From NCBI RefSeq assembly GCF_006539725.1, contig NZ_BJNO01000023.1:32133-96132 (forward strand): 64,000 nucleotides of DNA, given 5' to 3'. The stretch is from Klebsiella terrigena. Lineage in GTDB: Bacteria > Pseudomonadota > Gammaproteobacteria > Enterobacterales > Enterobacteriaceae. The notes below the pieces were generated by a model. That model made no database searches. It was not told the origin of the DNA and saw only the letters and a program-made list of their open reading frames with translations. How positions within the stretch are numbered: position 1 is the stretch's first letter; each line of letters begins with the position of its first letter. This document shows, in pieces, positions 32,689 to 42,747 of this stretch. The position numbers were made by a program, and so were the translations under genes.

Positions 32689-35600
32689 ATGGACTTTTCC
32701 CGCTTTTTTATCGACAGGCCGATTTTTGCCGCGGTGCTGTCGATTTTGATTTTCGTCACCGGGCTGATCGCGATACCGCTGCTGCCGGTCAGCGAATATC
32801 CTGACGTCGTGCCGCCGAGCGTGCAGGTGCGCGCGGAGTATCCGGGCGCCAACCCGAAGGTTATTGCGGAAACCGTGGCGACGCCGCTGGAAGAAGCGAT
32901 CAACGGCGTTGAAAACATGATGTACATGAAATCCGTCGCCGGCTCCGACGGCGTGCTGGTGACCACCGTGACCTTCCGCCCGGGAACCGATCCCGACCAG
33001 GCGCAGGTTCAGGTGCAAAACCGGGTATCGCAGGCCGAAGCTCGCCTGCCTGAGGATGTTCGCCGCCTCGGGATCACCACCCAGAAGCAGTCCCCCACGC
33101 TGACCCTGGTGGTGCATCTGTTCTCGCCCGGCGGCAAGTACGATTCGCTGTATATGCGTAACTACGCCACGCTGAAGGTCAAAGATGAGCTGGCGCGCCT
33201 GCCCGGCGTCGGCCAGATTCAGATTTTTGGCTCCGGCGAGTACGCCATGCGCGTCTGGCTGGACCCTAATAAGGTGGCGGCGCGCGGCCTGACCGCCTCT
33301 GACGTCGTTTCAGCGATGCAGGAGCAAAACGTGCAGGTTTCCGCCGGCCAGCTCGGCGCCGAGCCCCTGCCGAAAGAGAGCGATTTCCTGATCTCGATTA
33401 ACGCCCAGGGGCGCCTGCATACCGAGGAGGAGTTCGGCAATATCATCCTCAAAACGGCCCAGGACGGATCGCTGGTGCGCCTGCACGACGTAGCGCGCAT
33501 TGAGATGGGCTCCGGCAGCTACGCCCTGCGCTCGCAGCTGAATAATAAAGACGCGGTCGGGATTGGTATCTTCCAGTCGCCGGGGGCGAACGCCATCGAC
33601 CTCTCTAACGCCGTGCGCGCGAAGATGAGCGAGCTGTCGACGCGCTTCCCGGAGGATATGAAGTGGGCGGCGCCGTACGACCCAACGGTCTTCGTGCGCG
33701 ACTCCATCCGTGCGGTGGTACAAACCCTGCTGGAAGCGGTGGTGCTGGTCGTGCTGGTGGTGATTCTGTTCCTGCAAACCTGGCGCGCGTCGATCATCCC
33801 GCTGATTGCCGTGCCGGTGTCGGTGGTGGGGACGTTCAGCATTCTCTATCTGCTTGGCTTCTCGCTAAATACCCTGAGCCTGTTCGGGCTGGTGCTCGCC
33901 ATCGGGATCGTGGTGGATGACGCTATCGTGGTGGTGGAGAACGTCGAGCGTAATATTGAAGAGGGGCTGGCGCCGCTGCAGGCTGCGCACCAGGCGATGC
34001 GCGAGGTGTCCGGGCCGATTATCGCGATCGCCCTGGTGCTGTGTGCGGTGTTCGTGCCGATGGCCTTCCTCTCCGGCGTGACCGGGCAGTTCTACAAGCA
34101 GTTTGCGGTGACTATCGCGATTTCGACGGTGATCTCGGCGATTAACTCGCTGACGCTCTCTCCGGCGCTGGCGGCGCTGCTGCTGAAGCCGCACGGCGCG
34201 CCGAAAGATATGCCGACCCGGCTTATCGACAGGCTGTTCGGCTGGCTGTTCCGGCCGTTTAACCGCTTCTTCAACCGCAGCTCTAACGGCTATCAGGGGC
34301 TGGTCGCGAAAACCCTTGGCCGCCGCGGGTCGGTGTTCGTGGTTTATCTGCTGCTGCTTTGCGCCGCCGGCGTGATGTTTAAAGTCGTGCCCGGCGGATT
34401 TATTCCGACCCAGGATAAGCTGTACCTGATTGGTGGCGTGAAGATGCCGGAAGGTGCTTCGCTGGCGCGAACCGATGCGATGATCCGCAAAATGAGCGAG
34501 ATCGGCATGAACACCGAAGGCGTGGATTATGCGGTGGCGTTCCCGGGGCTCAACGCGCTGCAGTTTACCAATACGCCGAACACCGGTACGGTCTTCTTCG
34601 GCCTGAAGCCGTTCGATCAGCGTACGCACACCGCGGCGGAAATTAACGCCGAGATTAACGCGAAGATCGCGCAGCTGCAGCAGGGGTTCGGCTTCTCGAT
34701 CCTGCCGCCGCCGATTCTGGGGCTGGGCCAGGGTTCCGGCTACTCGCTCTATATTCAGGACCGGGCCGGGCTGGGCTACGGCGCGCTGCAAACCGCGGTT
34801 AACACCATGTCGGGTGCGATTATGCAGACGCCGGGAATGCACTTCCCGATCTCCACCTATCAGGCCAACGTTCCGCAGCTGGATGTGCAGGTGGACCGCG
34901 ATAAGGCCAAGGCCCAGGGCGTGTCGCTGACCGACCTGTTCGGGACGCTGCAGACCTATCTGGGATCGTCCTACGTGAACGATTTCAACCAGTTTGGCCG
35001 CACCTGGCGCGTGATGGCTCAGGCTGACGGACCGTTCCGCGAGAGCGTGGAGGATATCGGTAATCTGCGCACCCGCAACAGCCAGGGTGAGATGGTGCCG
35101 ATTGGCAGCATGGTGAATATCACCACCACCTACGGGCCTGACCCGGTGATCCGCTACAACGGCTACCCGGCGGCGGACCTGATCGGTGATGCCGATCCGC
35201 GCGTGCTGTCGTCCGCTCAGGCGATGACGACGCTGGCCGGGATGTCTAAGCAGGTGCTGCCGAACGGGATGAATATTGAATGGACCGACCTCAGCTACCA
35301 GCAGGCCACTCAGGGCAATACGGCTATGATCGTCTTCCCGGTCGCGGTGCTGCTGGCGTTCCTGGTGCTGGCGGCTCTGTATGAGAGCTGGACGCTGCCG
35401 CTGGCGGTGATCCTGATCGTCCCGATGACCCTGCTCTCCGCGCTGTTCGGCGTCTGGCTAACCGGTGGGGATAATAACGTGTTCGTACAGGTGGGGCTGG
35501 TGGTACTGATGGGGCTGGCCTGTAAGAACGCCATTCTGATTGTCGAGTTCGCCCGCGAGCTGGAGATGCAGGGAAAAGGGATCGTCGAGGCCGCGCTGGA

Positions 35601-35841
35601 GGCCTGCCGCCTGCGTCTGCGTCCCATTGTGATGACCTCGATTGCCTTTATCGCCGGGACTATTCCGCTGATTCTGGGACACGGTGCGGGCGCGGAGGTT
35701 CGCGGCGTCACTGGGATCACGGTGTTCTCCGGGATGTTAGGGGTGACGCTGTTCGGTCTGTTCCTGACGCCGGTGTTCTACGTCACGCTGCGCAAGTTCG
35801 TAGCGCGCGGCAAGCCGGCAGAGGAAGTTCAGCCCTCCTGA
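32689..35841 (+). CDS. oqxB: RND multidrug efflux transporter OqxB
   Basis: A 1050-residue HAE1-family RND pump, the exact OqxB length. First helix MDFSRFFIDRPIFAAVLSIL, two periplasmic porter/docking loops, and twelve membrane segments. TM4 holds the proton-relay acidic pair in GIVVDDAIVVVENVER; the repeat counterpart with LVVLMGLACKNAILIVEFAR is in TM10, with the conserved Lys. It uses the proton gradient to expel drugs from the periplasm and membrane. No damage is seen. A bidirectional terminator follows. Confidence 0.94.
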   Translation: MDFSRFFIDRPIFAAVLSILIFVTGLIAIPLLPVSEYPDVVPPSVQVRAEYPGANPKVIAETVATPLEEAINGVENMMYMKSVAGSDGVLVTTVTFRPGTDPDQAQVQVQNRVSQAEARLPEDVRRLGITTQKQSPTLTLVVHLFSPGGKYDSLYMRNYATLKVKDELARLPGVGQIQIFGSGEYAMRVWLDPNKVAARGLTASDVVSAMQEQNVQVSAGQLGAEPLPKESDFLISINAQGRLHTEEEFGNIILKTAQDGSLVRLHDVARIEMGSGSYALRSQLNNKDAVGIGIFQSPGANAIDLSNAVRAKMSELSTRFPEDMKWAAPYDPTVFVRDSIRAVVQTLLEAVVLVVLVVILFLQTWRASIIPLIAVPVSVVGTFSILYLLGFSLNTLSLFGLVLAIGIVVDDAIVVVENVERNIEEGLAPLQAAHQAMREVSGPIIAIALVLCAVFVPMAFLSGVTGQFYKQFAVTIAISTVISAINSLTLSPALAALLLKPHGAPKDMPTRLIDRLFGWLFRPFNRFFNRSSNGYQGLVAKTLGRRGSVFVVYLLLLCAAGVMFKVVPGGFIPTQDKLYLIGGVKMPEGASLARTDAMIRKMSEIGMNTEGVDYAVAFPGLNALQFTNTPNTGTVFFGLKPFDQRTHTAAEINAEINAKIAQLQQGFGFSILPPPILGLGQGSGYSLYIQDRAGLGYGALQTAVNTMSGAIMQTPGMHFPISTYQANVPQLDVQVDRDKAKAQGVSLTDLFGTLQTYLGSSYVNDFNQFGRTWRVMAQADGPFRESVEDIGNLRTRNSQGEMVPIGSMVNITTTYGPDPVIRYNGYPAADLIGDADPRVLSSAQAMTTLAGMSKQVLPNGMNIEWTDLSYQQATQGNTAMIVFPVAVLLAFLVLAALYESWTLPLAVILIVPMTLLSALFGVWLTGGDNNVFVQVGLVVLMGLACKNAILIVEFARELEMQGKGIVEAALEACRLRLRPIVMTSIAFIAGTIPLILGHGAGAEVRGVTGITVFSGMLGVTLFGLFLTPVFYVTLRKFVARGKPAEEVQPS

Positions 35842-35865
35842 CGTTGTGAGCAGCCTTTGTAGCAT

Positions 35866-35898
35866 AAAAAAAACCGCCTTCAATGAAGGCGGTTTTTT
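35866..35898. terminator. Bidirectional terminator between oqxB and oqxR
   Basis: Perfect stem AAACCGCCTT/AAGGCGGTTT (35871-35880, 35886-35895) with five-base loop and A/T runs on both sides, so it can end oqxAB on the plus strand and oqxR on the minus strand. Confidence 0.92.
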
Positions 35899-35926
35899 AC
35901 TATTTAAGGGGGCCGGAGCGACGGGT

Positions 35927-36406
35927 TTAGTGCGCTTTTTTGGCGAGATCGTCTGCTTCGAACAGCGACAGGCAGCCGCTGATATCGCCTTTTTTGACCT
36001 TTTCCAGCGCGCTTGCCACGGTATGGCGGGCCAGCACGTTCAGCGATGCCTGCTCGGCTTCGTCGGCGATGGATTTGAAGTACCAGCAGGCGTTGGCGCT
36101 GACCACGCAGCGGGCCGGGACGTCAGGGCGCGAAGCCCACAGCTTTTTGTCTTCGATAACGGAGACGTAGATATCGCGCAGGGTAATTTTATCAGCCGGG
36201 CGGCCAAGGTGGATGGATCCGTTGCGCCCCAGCGTCGAGACGATAATGCCGTCGCGCGTGAGGGGAACCATCAGTTTACGGATAAAGCTCGGATTGGCTT
36301 CCAGGCCATAGGCGAGGATCGCGCTGGTCGAACGTTCACCCAACTGCTCCGCCATCGCTACGCTGAGAACCATCTGCAAAGCTGTCGGGAAGCGGTAATC
36401 TAGCAT
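35927..36406 (-). CDS. oqxR: Rrf2-family repressor OqxR
   Basis: A 159-residue Rrf2-type regulator: winged HTH (FPTALQMVLSVAMAEQLG, NPSFIRKLMVPLTRDGIIVS, GRNGSIHLGRPAD) and a dimerisation helix. Only two Cys occur in the region that binds [2Fe-2S] in IscR/NsrR (ARCVVSANACW), so the usual three-Cys cluster site is incomplete. In Klebsiella OqxR represses oqxAB, and its loss gives drug resistance; here it looks intact. ATG 36406 (MLDYRF) is chosen over an upstream start at 36448. It is convergent with oqxB. Confidence 0.88.
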   Translation of the reverse strand: MLDYRFPTALQMVLSVAMAEQLGERSTSAILAYGLEANPSFIRKLMVPLTRDGIIVSTLGRNGSIHLGRPADKITLRDIYVSVIEDKKLWASRPDVPARCVVSANACWYFKSIADEAEQASLNVLARHTVASALEKVKKGDISGCLSLFEADDLAKKAH

Positions 36407-36770
36407 TTCATCTTCCTGGGTCGCGGTGAATATTATTCTTTTTGGCACCGCAGAGGTGAGTGATCAATAAGCACAATATAACAAATAAGGCGACTTTTTA
36501 GAAGGAATCCCCGTCGGGGAGGGCACGTTAAGTCCATTTTCACGGTGGGCCTTTAGCGGGTGGTGGGACGTTGGCTGAAAGGGCGCCGGGGTTGGTCGGG
36601 AAGGGGATGCGTGATGATGCCGCGGGTCGCTATTGGCGATAAAGCGTTCGCTTAAAGGAGCGGTGAGCGGGGCGGGGTTCTGTTGCCGGGCGGGGCAGGC
36701 GTTGGGAGTGGGGCTGGAAGGCGTGAGGTTCGTAAGCTGAATTCAGGCTTCGGGGGAAAACTGCAGGCAC
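36407..36770. other. Non-coding gap between oqxR and tmRNA
   Basis: About 360 bases, G-rich on the plus strand in its second half. It holds the oqxR promoter at its left end and reaches the tmRNA terminator at its right. No integrase, repeat array or gene is recognisable, so the usual island insertion point at the tmRNA 3' end is empty. Confidence 0.5.
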
Positions 36771-36805
36771 AAAAAAGCCCGCAGGGCTTGCGCCTTGCGG
36801 GCTTT
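36771..36805 (-). terminator. Intrinsic terminator of tmRNA
   Basis: Read on the minus strand: AAAGCCCGCAAGGCGCAAGCC, then CTGCGGGCTTTTTT; a strong GC stem followed by six T. It lies 43 bases after the tmRNA CCA end. Confidence 0.9.
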
Positions 36806-36848
36806 CAGGACTTCGTATCAGGCTCTGGTGACCGTCAACAAAGAATTT

Positions 36849-37212
36849 TGGTGGAGCTGGCGGGAGTTGAACCCGCGTCCGAAATTCCTACATCCTCGGC
36901 ACTACATGCTTAGTCAGTCTTTACATTCGCCTGGCACCTGCGGACAGACACGCCACTACCAAACTAGCCTGATTAGTTTTAACGCTTCAACCCCAGGCAA
37001 GGTATTCACGCGATCTCTTTTGGATTTGACCTCTCTTTGATCCCCGTCTTAAGAGCGGAAGCTAGGGAGAGAGGGCTCAGAGCAGGTTATTAAGCTGCTA
37101 AAGCGTAGTTTTCGTCGTTTGCGACTATTTTTTTGCGGCTTTTTACGAGGCCAACCGCCCCTCGGCATGCACCTTGGGTTTCGCGAATCCCGTCGAATCC
37201 AGAATCAGCCCC
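36849..37212 (-). ncRNA. ssrA: Transfer-messenger RNA (tmRNA)
   Basis: A 364-base tmRNA. The 5' end reads GGGGCTGATTCTGGATTCGA and the 3' end closes the Ala-type acceptor with GCCAGCTCCACCA and the T-loop GGTTCAACTCC. The resume codon and tag reading frame encode ANDENYALAA followed by TAA (near 37089-37121), identical to the enterobacterial degradation tag. tmRNA with SmpB rescues stalled ribosomes. A -10-like TATACT lies at 37232-37227 on the minus strand. smpB lies upstream on the same strand, the usual order. Confidence 0.97.
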
Positions 37213-37321
37213 AATGTGTTAGAACAAGTATAACAGATTTATGAACAGGCTTACCAGCCCCCGTTCGGTGGTTTATGGCGCCTGGTTGGGCAAAAAAGCA
37301 GCATCAACAACGATATAGCAC

Positions 37322-37345
37322 AAGGGCCAGCTTAGCTGGCCCTTG
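37322..37345 (-). terminator. Perfect hairpin after smpB
   Basis: Ten-base arms AAGGGCCAGC and GCTGGCCCTT around a three-base loop, ten bases after the smpB stop. No T-run follows on the minus strand, so it may stabilise or process the transcript rather than end it alone. Confidence 0.6.
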
Positions 37346-37355
37346 GAGGAGGAGA

Positions 37356-37838
37356 TTAGCGTCCGGCGTGTTTCATAATGCGCGCTTTATCTACCGCCCA
37401 TTCGCGGTCTTTCAGATCGGTACGCTTGTCGTGCTGTTTCTTACCTTTCGCCACGCCGATTTTGACTTTGCACCAGGCGTTTTTCCAGTACAGCGACAGG
37501 GCAACGACGGTATAACCTTCCCGGTTAATACGGCCGTACAGCGCATCAAGCTCGCGCTGATTCAGCAGCAGCTTACGGGTGCGCGTCGGGTCACAGACGT
37601 AGTGGGTTGAAGCCACGGCCATTGGCGTAAAGTTGGCACCAAACAGATAGGCTTCGCCGTCCTTCAGGATCACGTAGCTATCGCCGATGTTGGCTTTGCC
37701 GGCGCGCAGAGATTTAACTTCCCACCCTTGCAGGGCAAGACCCGCCTCGTATTCATCTTCGATAAAGTATTCATGACGGGCGCGTTTATTCAGCGCAATG
37801 GTGGCTGATCCAGGTTTGTGTGATTTTTTCTTAGTCAT
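37356..37838 (-). CDS. smpB: SsrA-binding protein SmpB
   Basis: A 160-residue protein, the standard enterobacterial length. It has the OB-fold RNA-binding core ([37 protein letters not shown]) and the basic C-terminal tail ([20 protein letters not shown]) that enters the ribosomal decoding and mRNA channels. It binds tmRNA, whose gene lies immediately downstream. It is divergent from ratA across a 153-base AT-rich gap. Confidence 0.97.
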   Translation of the reverse strand: MTKKKSHKPGSATIALNKRARHEYFIEDEYEAGLALQGWEVKSLRAGKANIGDSYVILKDGEAYLFGANFTPMAVASTHYVCDPTRTRKLLLNQRELDALYGRINREGYTVVALSLYWKNAWCKVKIGVAKGKKQHDKRTDLKDREWAVDKARIMKHAGR

Positions 37839-37991
37839 AGTGTCCTGAAGTCATCGCTTATCTTATACATAGTTACCTCAATCCATCCTGCGAGGTGTAA
37901 CGCGTTATCTTAGCATGAGTTGTGGCACAGCGTTTTTTTTAGCAGCAGATAAATGATATTATTTGCGCCGTGTTTAAATGTGGAACTTGCT

Positions 37992-38429
37992 ATGCCTCAG
38001 ATTAGCCGTACCGCGCTGGTGCCGTTCAGCGTGGAGCAGATGTATCAACTCGTAAACGATGTGAAGTCCTACCCTGATTTTTTGCCAGGCTGCACCGGTA
38101 GCCGCGTGCTGGAGTCCGGGCCGACGCAAATGATGGCGGCGGTTGATGTGTCCAAGGCAGGGATCAGCAAGACTTTCACAACGCGAAATACGCTAACCAG
38201 CAACCAGAGCATCCTGATGAGTCTGGTCGATGGCCCGTTTAAATCGCTTATTGGCGGCTGGCGGTTTATTCCGCTGAGCCCGGAGGCGTGCAAAATCGAA
38301 TTTCACCTCGATTTTGAGTTCACCAACAAGCTGATTGAAATGGCGTTTGGCCGCATCTTTAAAGAGCTGGCGCTTAACATGGTGCAGGCGTTTACCACCC
38401 GTGCCAAAGAGGTTTATCGTGTCGGCTAA
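37992..38429 (+). CDS. ratA: RatA, START-domain ribosome association toxin / coenzyme Q-binding protein
   Basis: A 145-residue START-like (polyketide cyclase/COQ10) protein: [70 protein letters not shown]. In E. coli RatA has been reported to block 70S assembly; COQ10 homologues bind ubiquinone. ATG 37992 begins the conserved MPQIS; an in-frame upstream start at 37953 would give 158 residues, the older E. coli annotation. It overlaps ratB by 11 bases. Confidence 0.92.
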   Translation: MPQISRTALVPFSVEQMYQLVNDVKSYPDFLPGCTGSRVLESGPTQMMAAVDVSKAGISKTFTTRNTLTSNQSILMSLVDGPFKSLIGGWRFIPLSPEACKIEFHLDFEFTNKLIEMAFGRIFKELALNMVQAFTTRAKEVYRVG

Positions 38430-38712
38430 AATCGTCGTTGAAGTCGCCTATGCCTTGCCGGAAAAACAGTATCTGCAAAGCGTAAAGCTGGAGGAGGGGG
38501 CGACCGTCGAGCAGGCGATTATTGCCAGCGGGCTTCTGGCGCTACGCGACGATATCGACCTTGCGAAAAACAAGGTGGGGATTTATAGCCGCCCGGCTAA
38601 GCTGCACGATGAGGTTCATGATGGCGACCGGGTGGAGATTTACCGGCCGCTGATTGCCGACCCGAAAGAGCTGCGGCGCCAGCGGGCAGAAAAAAAGAAC
38701 GACGAGAAGTAG
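38419..38712 (+). CDS. ratB: RatB/YfjF family protein
   Basis: A 97-residue ubiquitin-fold protein of the RnfH/RatB family: [37 protein letters not shown], and the basic C-terminus [16 protein letters not shown]. It starts with GTG at 38419 inside the ratA end, so the two are translationally coupled. Its molecular role is not established; the pair was once described as a toxin-antitoxin module, but antitoxin activity is doubtful. Confidence 0.92.
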   Translation: MSAKIVVEVAYALPEKQYLQSVKLEEGATVEQAIIASGLLALRDDIDLAKNKVGIYSRPAKLHDEVHDGDRVEIYRPLIADPKELRRQRAEKKNDEK

Positions 38713-38725
38713 TGTCGGTTGGCAT

Positions 38726-38752
38726 AAAAAAAGCGCTCAATGAGCGCTTTTT
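38726..38752. terminator. Terminator after ratB
   Basis: AAAAAGCGCTCA/TGAGCGCTTTTT, perfect stem with a minimal loop and A/T runs on both sides; works for ratB and could also end bamE on the other strand. Confidence 0.9.
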
Positions 38753-38792
38753 GCGTTTCCAGAGCGGTATGACTACCGCCGCGGTCTGCGCA

Positions 38793-39134
38793 TCAGTCTT
38801 TGGTCAGAGCCGGTTTGTTATCAATGTTGGTTAACACACCACTGCTGTTAAAGGTCAGAGTGAGGGTCTGCTGGGTAATTTTTTCATGCCCAGGCTGCTG
38901 ACGGAAAACGTAGAACCAGGTGTTAGTGCCAAACGGATCCGACATCATTGGGGTACCCAGAGCATAAGCAACCTGCTGTTGCGTCATGCCGACACGAATT
39001 TTTGCTACATCGTTAGGTGCCAGATAGTTACCCTGGTTGATGTCAGGACGGTAAACCACTCGTTCCAGAGTGGAACAGCCTGCGGTCAACATAAGAAGAA
39101 CCGCTGCGGCAGCAGTCAGCGTTTTACAGCGCAT
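38793..39134 (-). CDS. bamE: Outer-membrane assembly lipoprotein BamE
   Basis: A 113-residue lipoprotein, same length as E. coli BamE/SmpA. Lipobox LTAGC at about 16-20, then the SmpA/OmlA domain with [31 protein letters not shown] and [12 protein letters not shown]. It is part of the BAM complex that folds outer-membrane proteins, binding BamD and phosphatidylglycerol. It stands alone and convergent with ratB. Confidence 0.97.
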   Translation of the reverse strand: MRCKTLTAAAAVLLMLTAGCSTLERVVYRPDINQGNYLAPNDVAKIRVGMTQQQVAYALGTPMMSDPFGTNTWFYVFRQQPGHEKITQQTLTLTFNSSGVLTNIDNKPALTKD

Positions 39135-39281
39135 AGTGATTTGATTCCTTTTCGGGCCCGAGCAGTACGTGGCTCATCTGTAATATGCCGATAATAATAG
39201 ACCTTTGCCCAGTTGGAAACCTTCGACTGCAGGTCTTGCGGCAATTTGCTGTTCACTATGACTCTGCGGAAATCAAAAAGT

Positions 39282-40943
39282 TTACGCCGCGAGCAACTCT
39301 TTCGCGTTCGCCAGCGTGTTGCGCGTGACTTCGCTCCCGCCCAGCAGGCGAGCCAGCTCCTGCAGACGCGCGCGTTTATCCAGCGGATGCATGTGGGTTT
39401 CTGTCATCTCACCGTCGGTCTCTTTGCAGACGATAAAGTGATGGTGACCGCAGCCAGCCACCTGCGGCAGGTGAGTGACGCACATGACCTGAGTCGATTC
39501 TCCCAGCTGGCGCAGCAGCTTGCCGACCACGGCGGCCGTTGGGCCGCTGATGCCGACATCGACCTCATCGAAAATCAGCGCCGGCGTTTCCATCTTCCGC
39601 GCGGTAATGACCTGAATCGCCAGCGCAATACGGGATAGCTCGCCGCCGGAGGCCACTTTAGCAATAGGCTGCAGCGGCTGGCCGGGGTTGGTCGTCACGC
39701 GAAACTCGATGCGATCCGCGCCTTCTGCGGTCAGATGACGCTCATCAAAGGCGATATCGATAGCAAAGACCCCGTGAGGCATAGAAAGTGAGTGCATACT
39801 TTCAGTGATCAGCCGGGTCAGCTCATCGGCGCTGCGCTGACGCGCGGCGTGCAGCTGGCGGGCCGTTTCCAGCGCCAGCTGGTGATGTTCAACCACCGTC
39901 TGGCTGAGCGACTCCAGCGAGCCCGCGCTGTCGTCCAGCAGGCGCTGCTCTTCTAACAGCGCCTGATAGAACGCAGGCAGCTCTTCCGGCGTAATTTGAT
40001 GCTTGCGCGCGAGGGATATCTGCCGCGAGATGCGCTGCTCCAGTTCGAACAGGCGGTTCGGGTCGAGATCCAGGCGGTCGTTGTAATGGCGCAGCTCGTC
40101 GGTTGCCTCGCTAAGCTGAATTGAGGCTTCTTCCAGCATATCCAGCACGCTCGAGAGCTTGCTGTCCATGCCGACCAGCTCGCCCACCAGCTGCTTAGCG
40201 GCGTAGAGCTGGCTCTGCAGGTTCGCCTCTTCGCCGTCCGCCATCACCGTCAGCGCATGCTGGCAGGTGCTTAGCAGCTGGCCGCTGTTGGCAAGGCGTT
40301 TGTACTCTTCGTCGATTTGTTCGAATTCACCCTGCTGAGGGCAGAACTCGTTCAGCTCTTTTAGCTGATACTGCAGCAGGTCGGCGCGGGCGGCGCGTTC
40401 CTGGCTCTGCTGCTGATGCTGCGCCAGCTCGCGGCAGCTCTGGTGCCACTGGCGATAATGCCCGGCCATGAGCTGAGTAAGCGCATACTCACCGGTATAA
40501 CCATCGAGCAGCGTTTTTTGATGTTCTGGCCTGGTTAACAGCTGGTGCGCGTGCTGGCCGTGGATCTGGATAAGCAGCTGGCCGAGCTCGCGAAGCTGTG
40601 AGAGAGGAACGGCGGTACCGTTAATGAAGCCTCGCGAGCGGCCGTCGGTGCTGATGACGCGGCGAAGTAAACACTCACGTCCGCTCTCCAGCTGGTTCTC
40701 TTCCAGCCAGCGCTGCGCCGCGGGCGTATCTTTTAGCGCGAAGCGCGCGCACAGGTCTGCGCGGCTGGCGCCTCTTCGCACCATGTCTGCTTCCGCTCTG
40801 CCGCCAAGGCACAGGCCAAGCGCATCGATGGCTATCGATTTCCCCGCACCGGTTTCCCCGGTGATGGCGGTCATGCCGCTGTGGAAATCGATCTCCAGTT
40901 CACGAACGATAGCAAAATTACTGATGGTAAGTTGCGCCAACAT
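39282..40943 (-). CDS. recN: DNA repair protein RecN
   Basis: A 553-residue SMC-like ATPase, the E. coli length. N-terminal head with Walker [17 protein letters not shown], long coiled-coil arms in the middle (about 160-360), and a C-terminal head with [13 protein letters not shown] (signature) and [13 protein letters not shown] (Walker B). RecN tethers broken DNA ends during recombinational repair. Two SOS boxes upstream show LexA control, as in E. coli, where recN is among the most strongly induced SOS genes. Confidence 0.97.
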   Translation of the reverse strand: MLAQLTISNFAIVRELEIDFHSGMTAITGETGAGKSIAIDALGLCLGGRAEADMVRRGASRADLCARFALKDTPAAQRWLEENQLESGRECLLRRVISTDGRSRGFINGTAVPLSQLRELGQLLIQIHGQHAHQLLTRPEHQKTLLDGYTGEYALTQLMAGHYRQWHQSCRELAQHQQQSQERAARADLLQYQLKELNEFCPQQGEFEQIDEEYKRLANSGQLLSTCQHALTVMADGEEANLQSQLYAAKQLVGELVGMDSKLSSVLDMLEEASIQLSEATDELRHYNDRLDLDPNRLFELEQRISRQISLARKHQITPEELPAFYQALLEEQRLLDDSAGSLESLSQTVVEHHQLALETARQLHAARQRSADELTRLITESMHSLSMPHGVFAIDIAFDERHLTAEGADRIEFRVTTNPGQPLQPIAKVASGGELSRIALAIQVITARKMETPALIFDEVDVGISGPTAAVVGKLLRQLGESTQVMCVTHLPQVAGCGHHHFIVCKETDGEMTETHMHPLDKRARLQELARLLGGSEVTRNTLANAKELLAA

Positions 40944-40971
40944 AGCTGCCTTCCTGTATGAAAAACCATTA

Positions 40972-41009
40972 CTGTGTTTTCGTACAGTATAGACTGGTTT
41001 TTTATCCAG
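40972..41009 (-). promoter_or_regulatory. Two LexA (SOS) boxes before recN
   Basis: CTGTGTTTTCGTACAG (40972-40987) is a perfect CTGT-N8-ACAG box. CTGGTTTTTTATCCAG (40994-41009) is a CTGG-N8-CCAG variant, 22 bases away (about two helical turns). Both lie within 70 bases of the recN start. Confidence 0.88.
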
Positions 41010-41029
41010 TAAAGAGGCAGCTTATAAAA

Positions 41030-41908
41030 TCAGAATAATTTTTTCGACCAGCCGAGCTTGGTGCTCAATGTGTTGAAATAGCTGTAATCTTTCGGGTGGA
41101 TAAGATTCAGGTGATAGTCGCAGCGGTGGATTAAGACATCTTCGCCGTCCTGAATCGGCAGGGCTATCTGGCTGTCGCAGCTGATCTCAAGGTCGCTGCA
41201 GCGCTGGGAGAAGCGCAGGCGAATGGTGCTGTCGCCGTTAATAACCAGCGGGCGGGCCGAGAGCGTATGCGGGAACATCGGCACCAGGGTGATGGCATCG
41301 AGCGAAGGCGTCAGAATGGGGCCACCGGCGGAGAGCGAATAGGCGGTGGAGCCAGTCGGGGTGGAGATAATCAGGCCGTCGGAGCGCTGGGAGAAGGCAA
41401 AGACCTCGTCGATATAGACCTCGAACTCAATCATATGCGCGACCTTGCCCGGATGCAGAACCACTTCATTAATTGCCGTGCTAATGCGCTTCTGGCAATC
41501 CTGCTGGCAGACCTGGGCCTCAAGCAGAAAGCGTTTTTCGGCGATATAGTGGCCTTCAAGCACGTCGGCAAGCTGCTGCAGCGCGTTATCCGGGTCGAGG
41601 TCGGTCAGAAAACCAAGATTGCCGCGGTTAATGCCGATAACCTGAATATCATACCGCGCCAGGGTGCGCGCGGCGCCGAGCATGTTGCCATCACCGCCAA
41701 CGACGACCGCCAGATCCGCCTGTTGGCCAATTTCCGCCAGCGTTCCCGTTTTGACGTTGCTAAGCTGTAGCTCATGGGCGATCTGTTGTTCAACCAGAAC
41801 TTCATAGCCTTTGCTGCATAGCCAGCGCCAGAGCATTTCATGTGTGGTCAGCGCGGTTGGGTGACGAGGGTGCCCCACAATGCCTATACACTTGAAATGG
41901 TTCTTCAT
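41030..41908 (-). CDS. nadK: NAD kinase
   Basis: A 292-residue ATP-NAD kinase, the E. coli length. Catalytic [25 protein letters not shown], the NEVVLH region and [17 protein letters not shown] substrate loop are intact. It phosphorylates NAD to NADP in the cytoplasm. It is divergent from grpE, and upstream of recN on the same strand with separate SOS control of recN. Confidence 0.97.
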   Translation of the reverse strand: MKNHFKCIGIVGHPRHPTALTTHEMLWRWLCSKGYEVLVEQQIAHELQLSNVKTGTLAEIGQQADLAVVVGGDGNMLGAARTLARYDIQVIGINRGNLGFLTDLDPDNALQQLADVLEGHYIAEKRFLLEAQVCQQDCQKRISTAINEVVLHPGKVAHMIEFEVYIDEVFAFSQRSDGLIISTPTGSTAYSLSAGGPILTPSLDAITLVPMFPHTLSARPLVINGDSTIRLRFSQRCSDLEISCDSQIALPIQDGEDVLIHRCDYHLNLIHPKDYSYFNTLSTKLGWSKKLF

Positions 41909-41930
41909 GTTCTGGATGTCCTTGCGTTAA

Positions 41931-42623
<693 letters not shown>

Positions 42624-42634
42624 TTCGCTGTAAA

Positions 42635-42661
42635 ACGGCCGCCTGCGGGTGGCCGTTTTTT
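42635..42661 (+). terminator. Terminator after grpE
   Basis: ACGGCC/GGCCGT stem with a GC-rich loop followed by seven T residues. Confidence 0.88.
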
Positions 42662-42698
42662 TATGTTTTATTTCCCTGCGCTAGCGCCGGTTTGCGGC

Positions 42699-42726
42699 AA
42701 AAAAAACGGCGAACCGAGGTTCACCG
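42699..42726 (-). terminator. Terminator after corB
   Basis: On the minus strand, CGGTGAACC TC GGTTCGCCG followed by eight T; 22 bases beyond the corB stop. Confidence 0.88.
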
Positions 42727-42747
42727 CTGCACTGCGTTAATGCCCGA

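Noticed and set aside
33865..34842. 325-codon antisense frame inside oqxB, and similar long antisense frames in the RpiR gene (13833-14705) and elsewhere
   Set aside because: They are Arg/His/Gln-rich shadows of GC-rich codons in strong genes, without start signals or family motifs.
36683..36913. Open frames running through the tmRNA terminator and 3' end
   Set aside because: They are explained by the tmRNA gene on the opposite strand.
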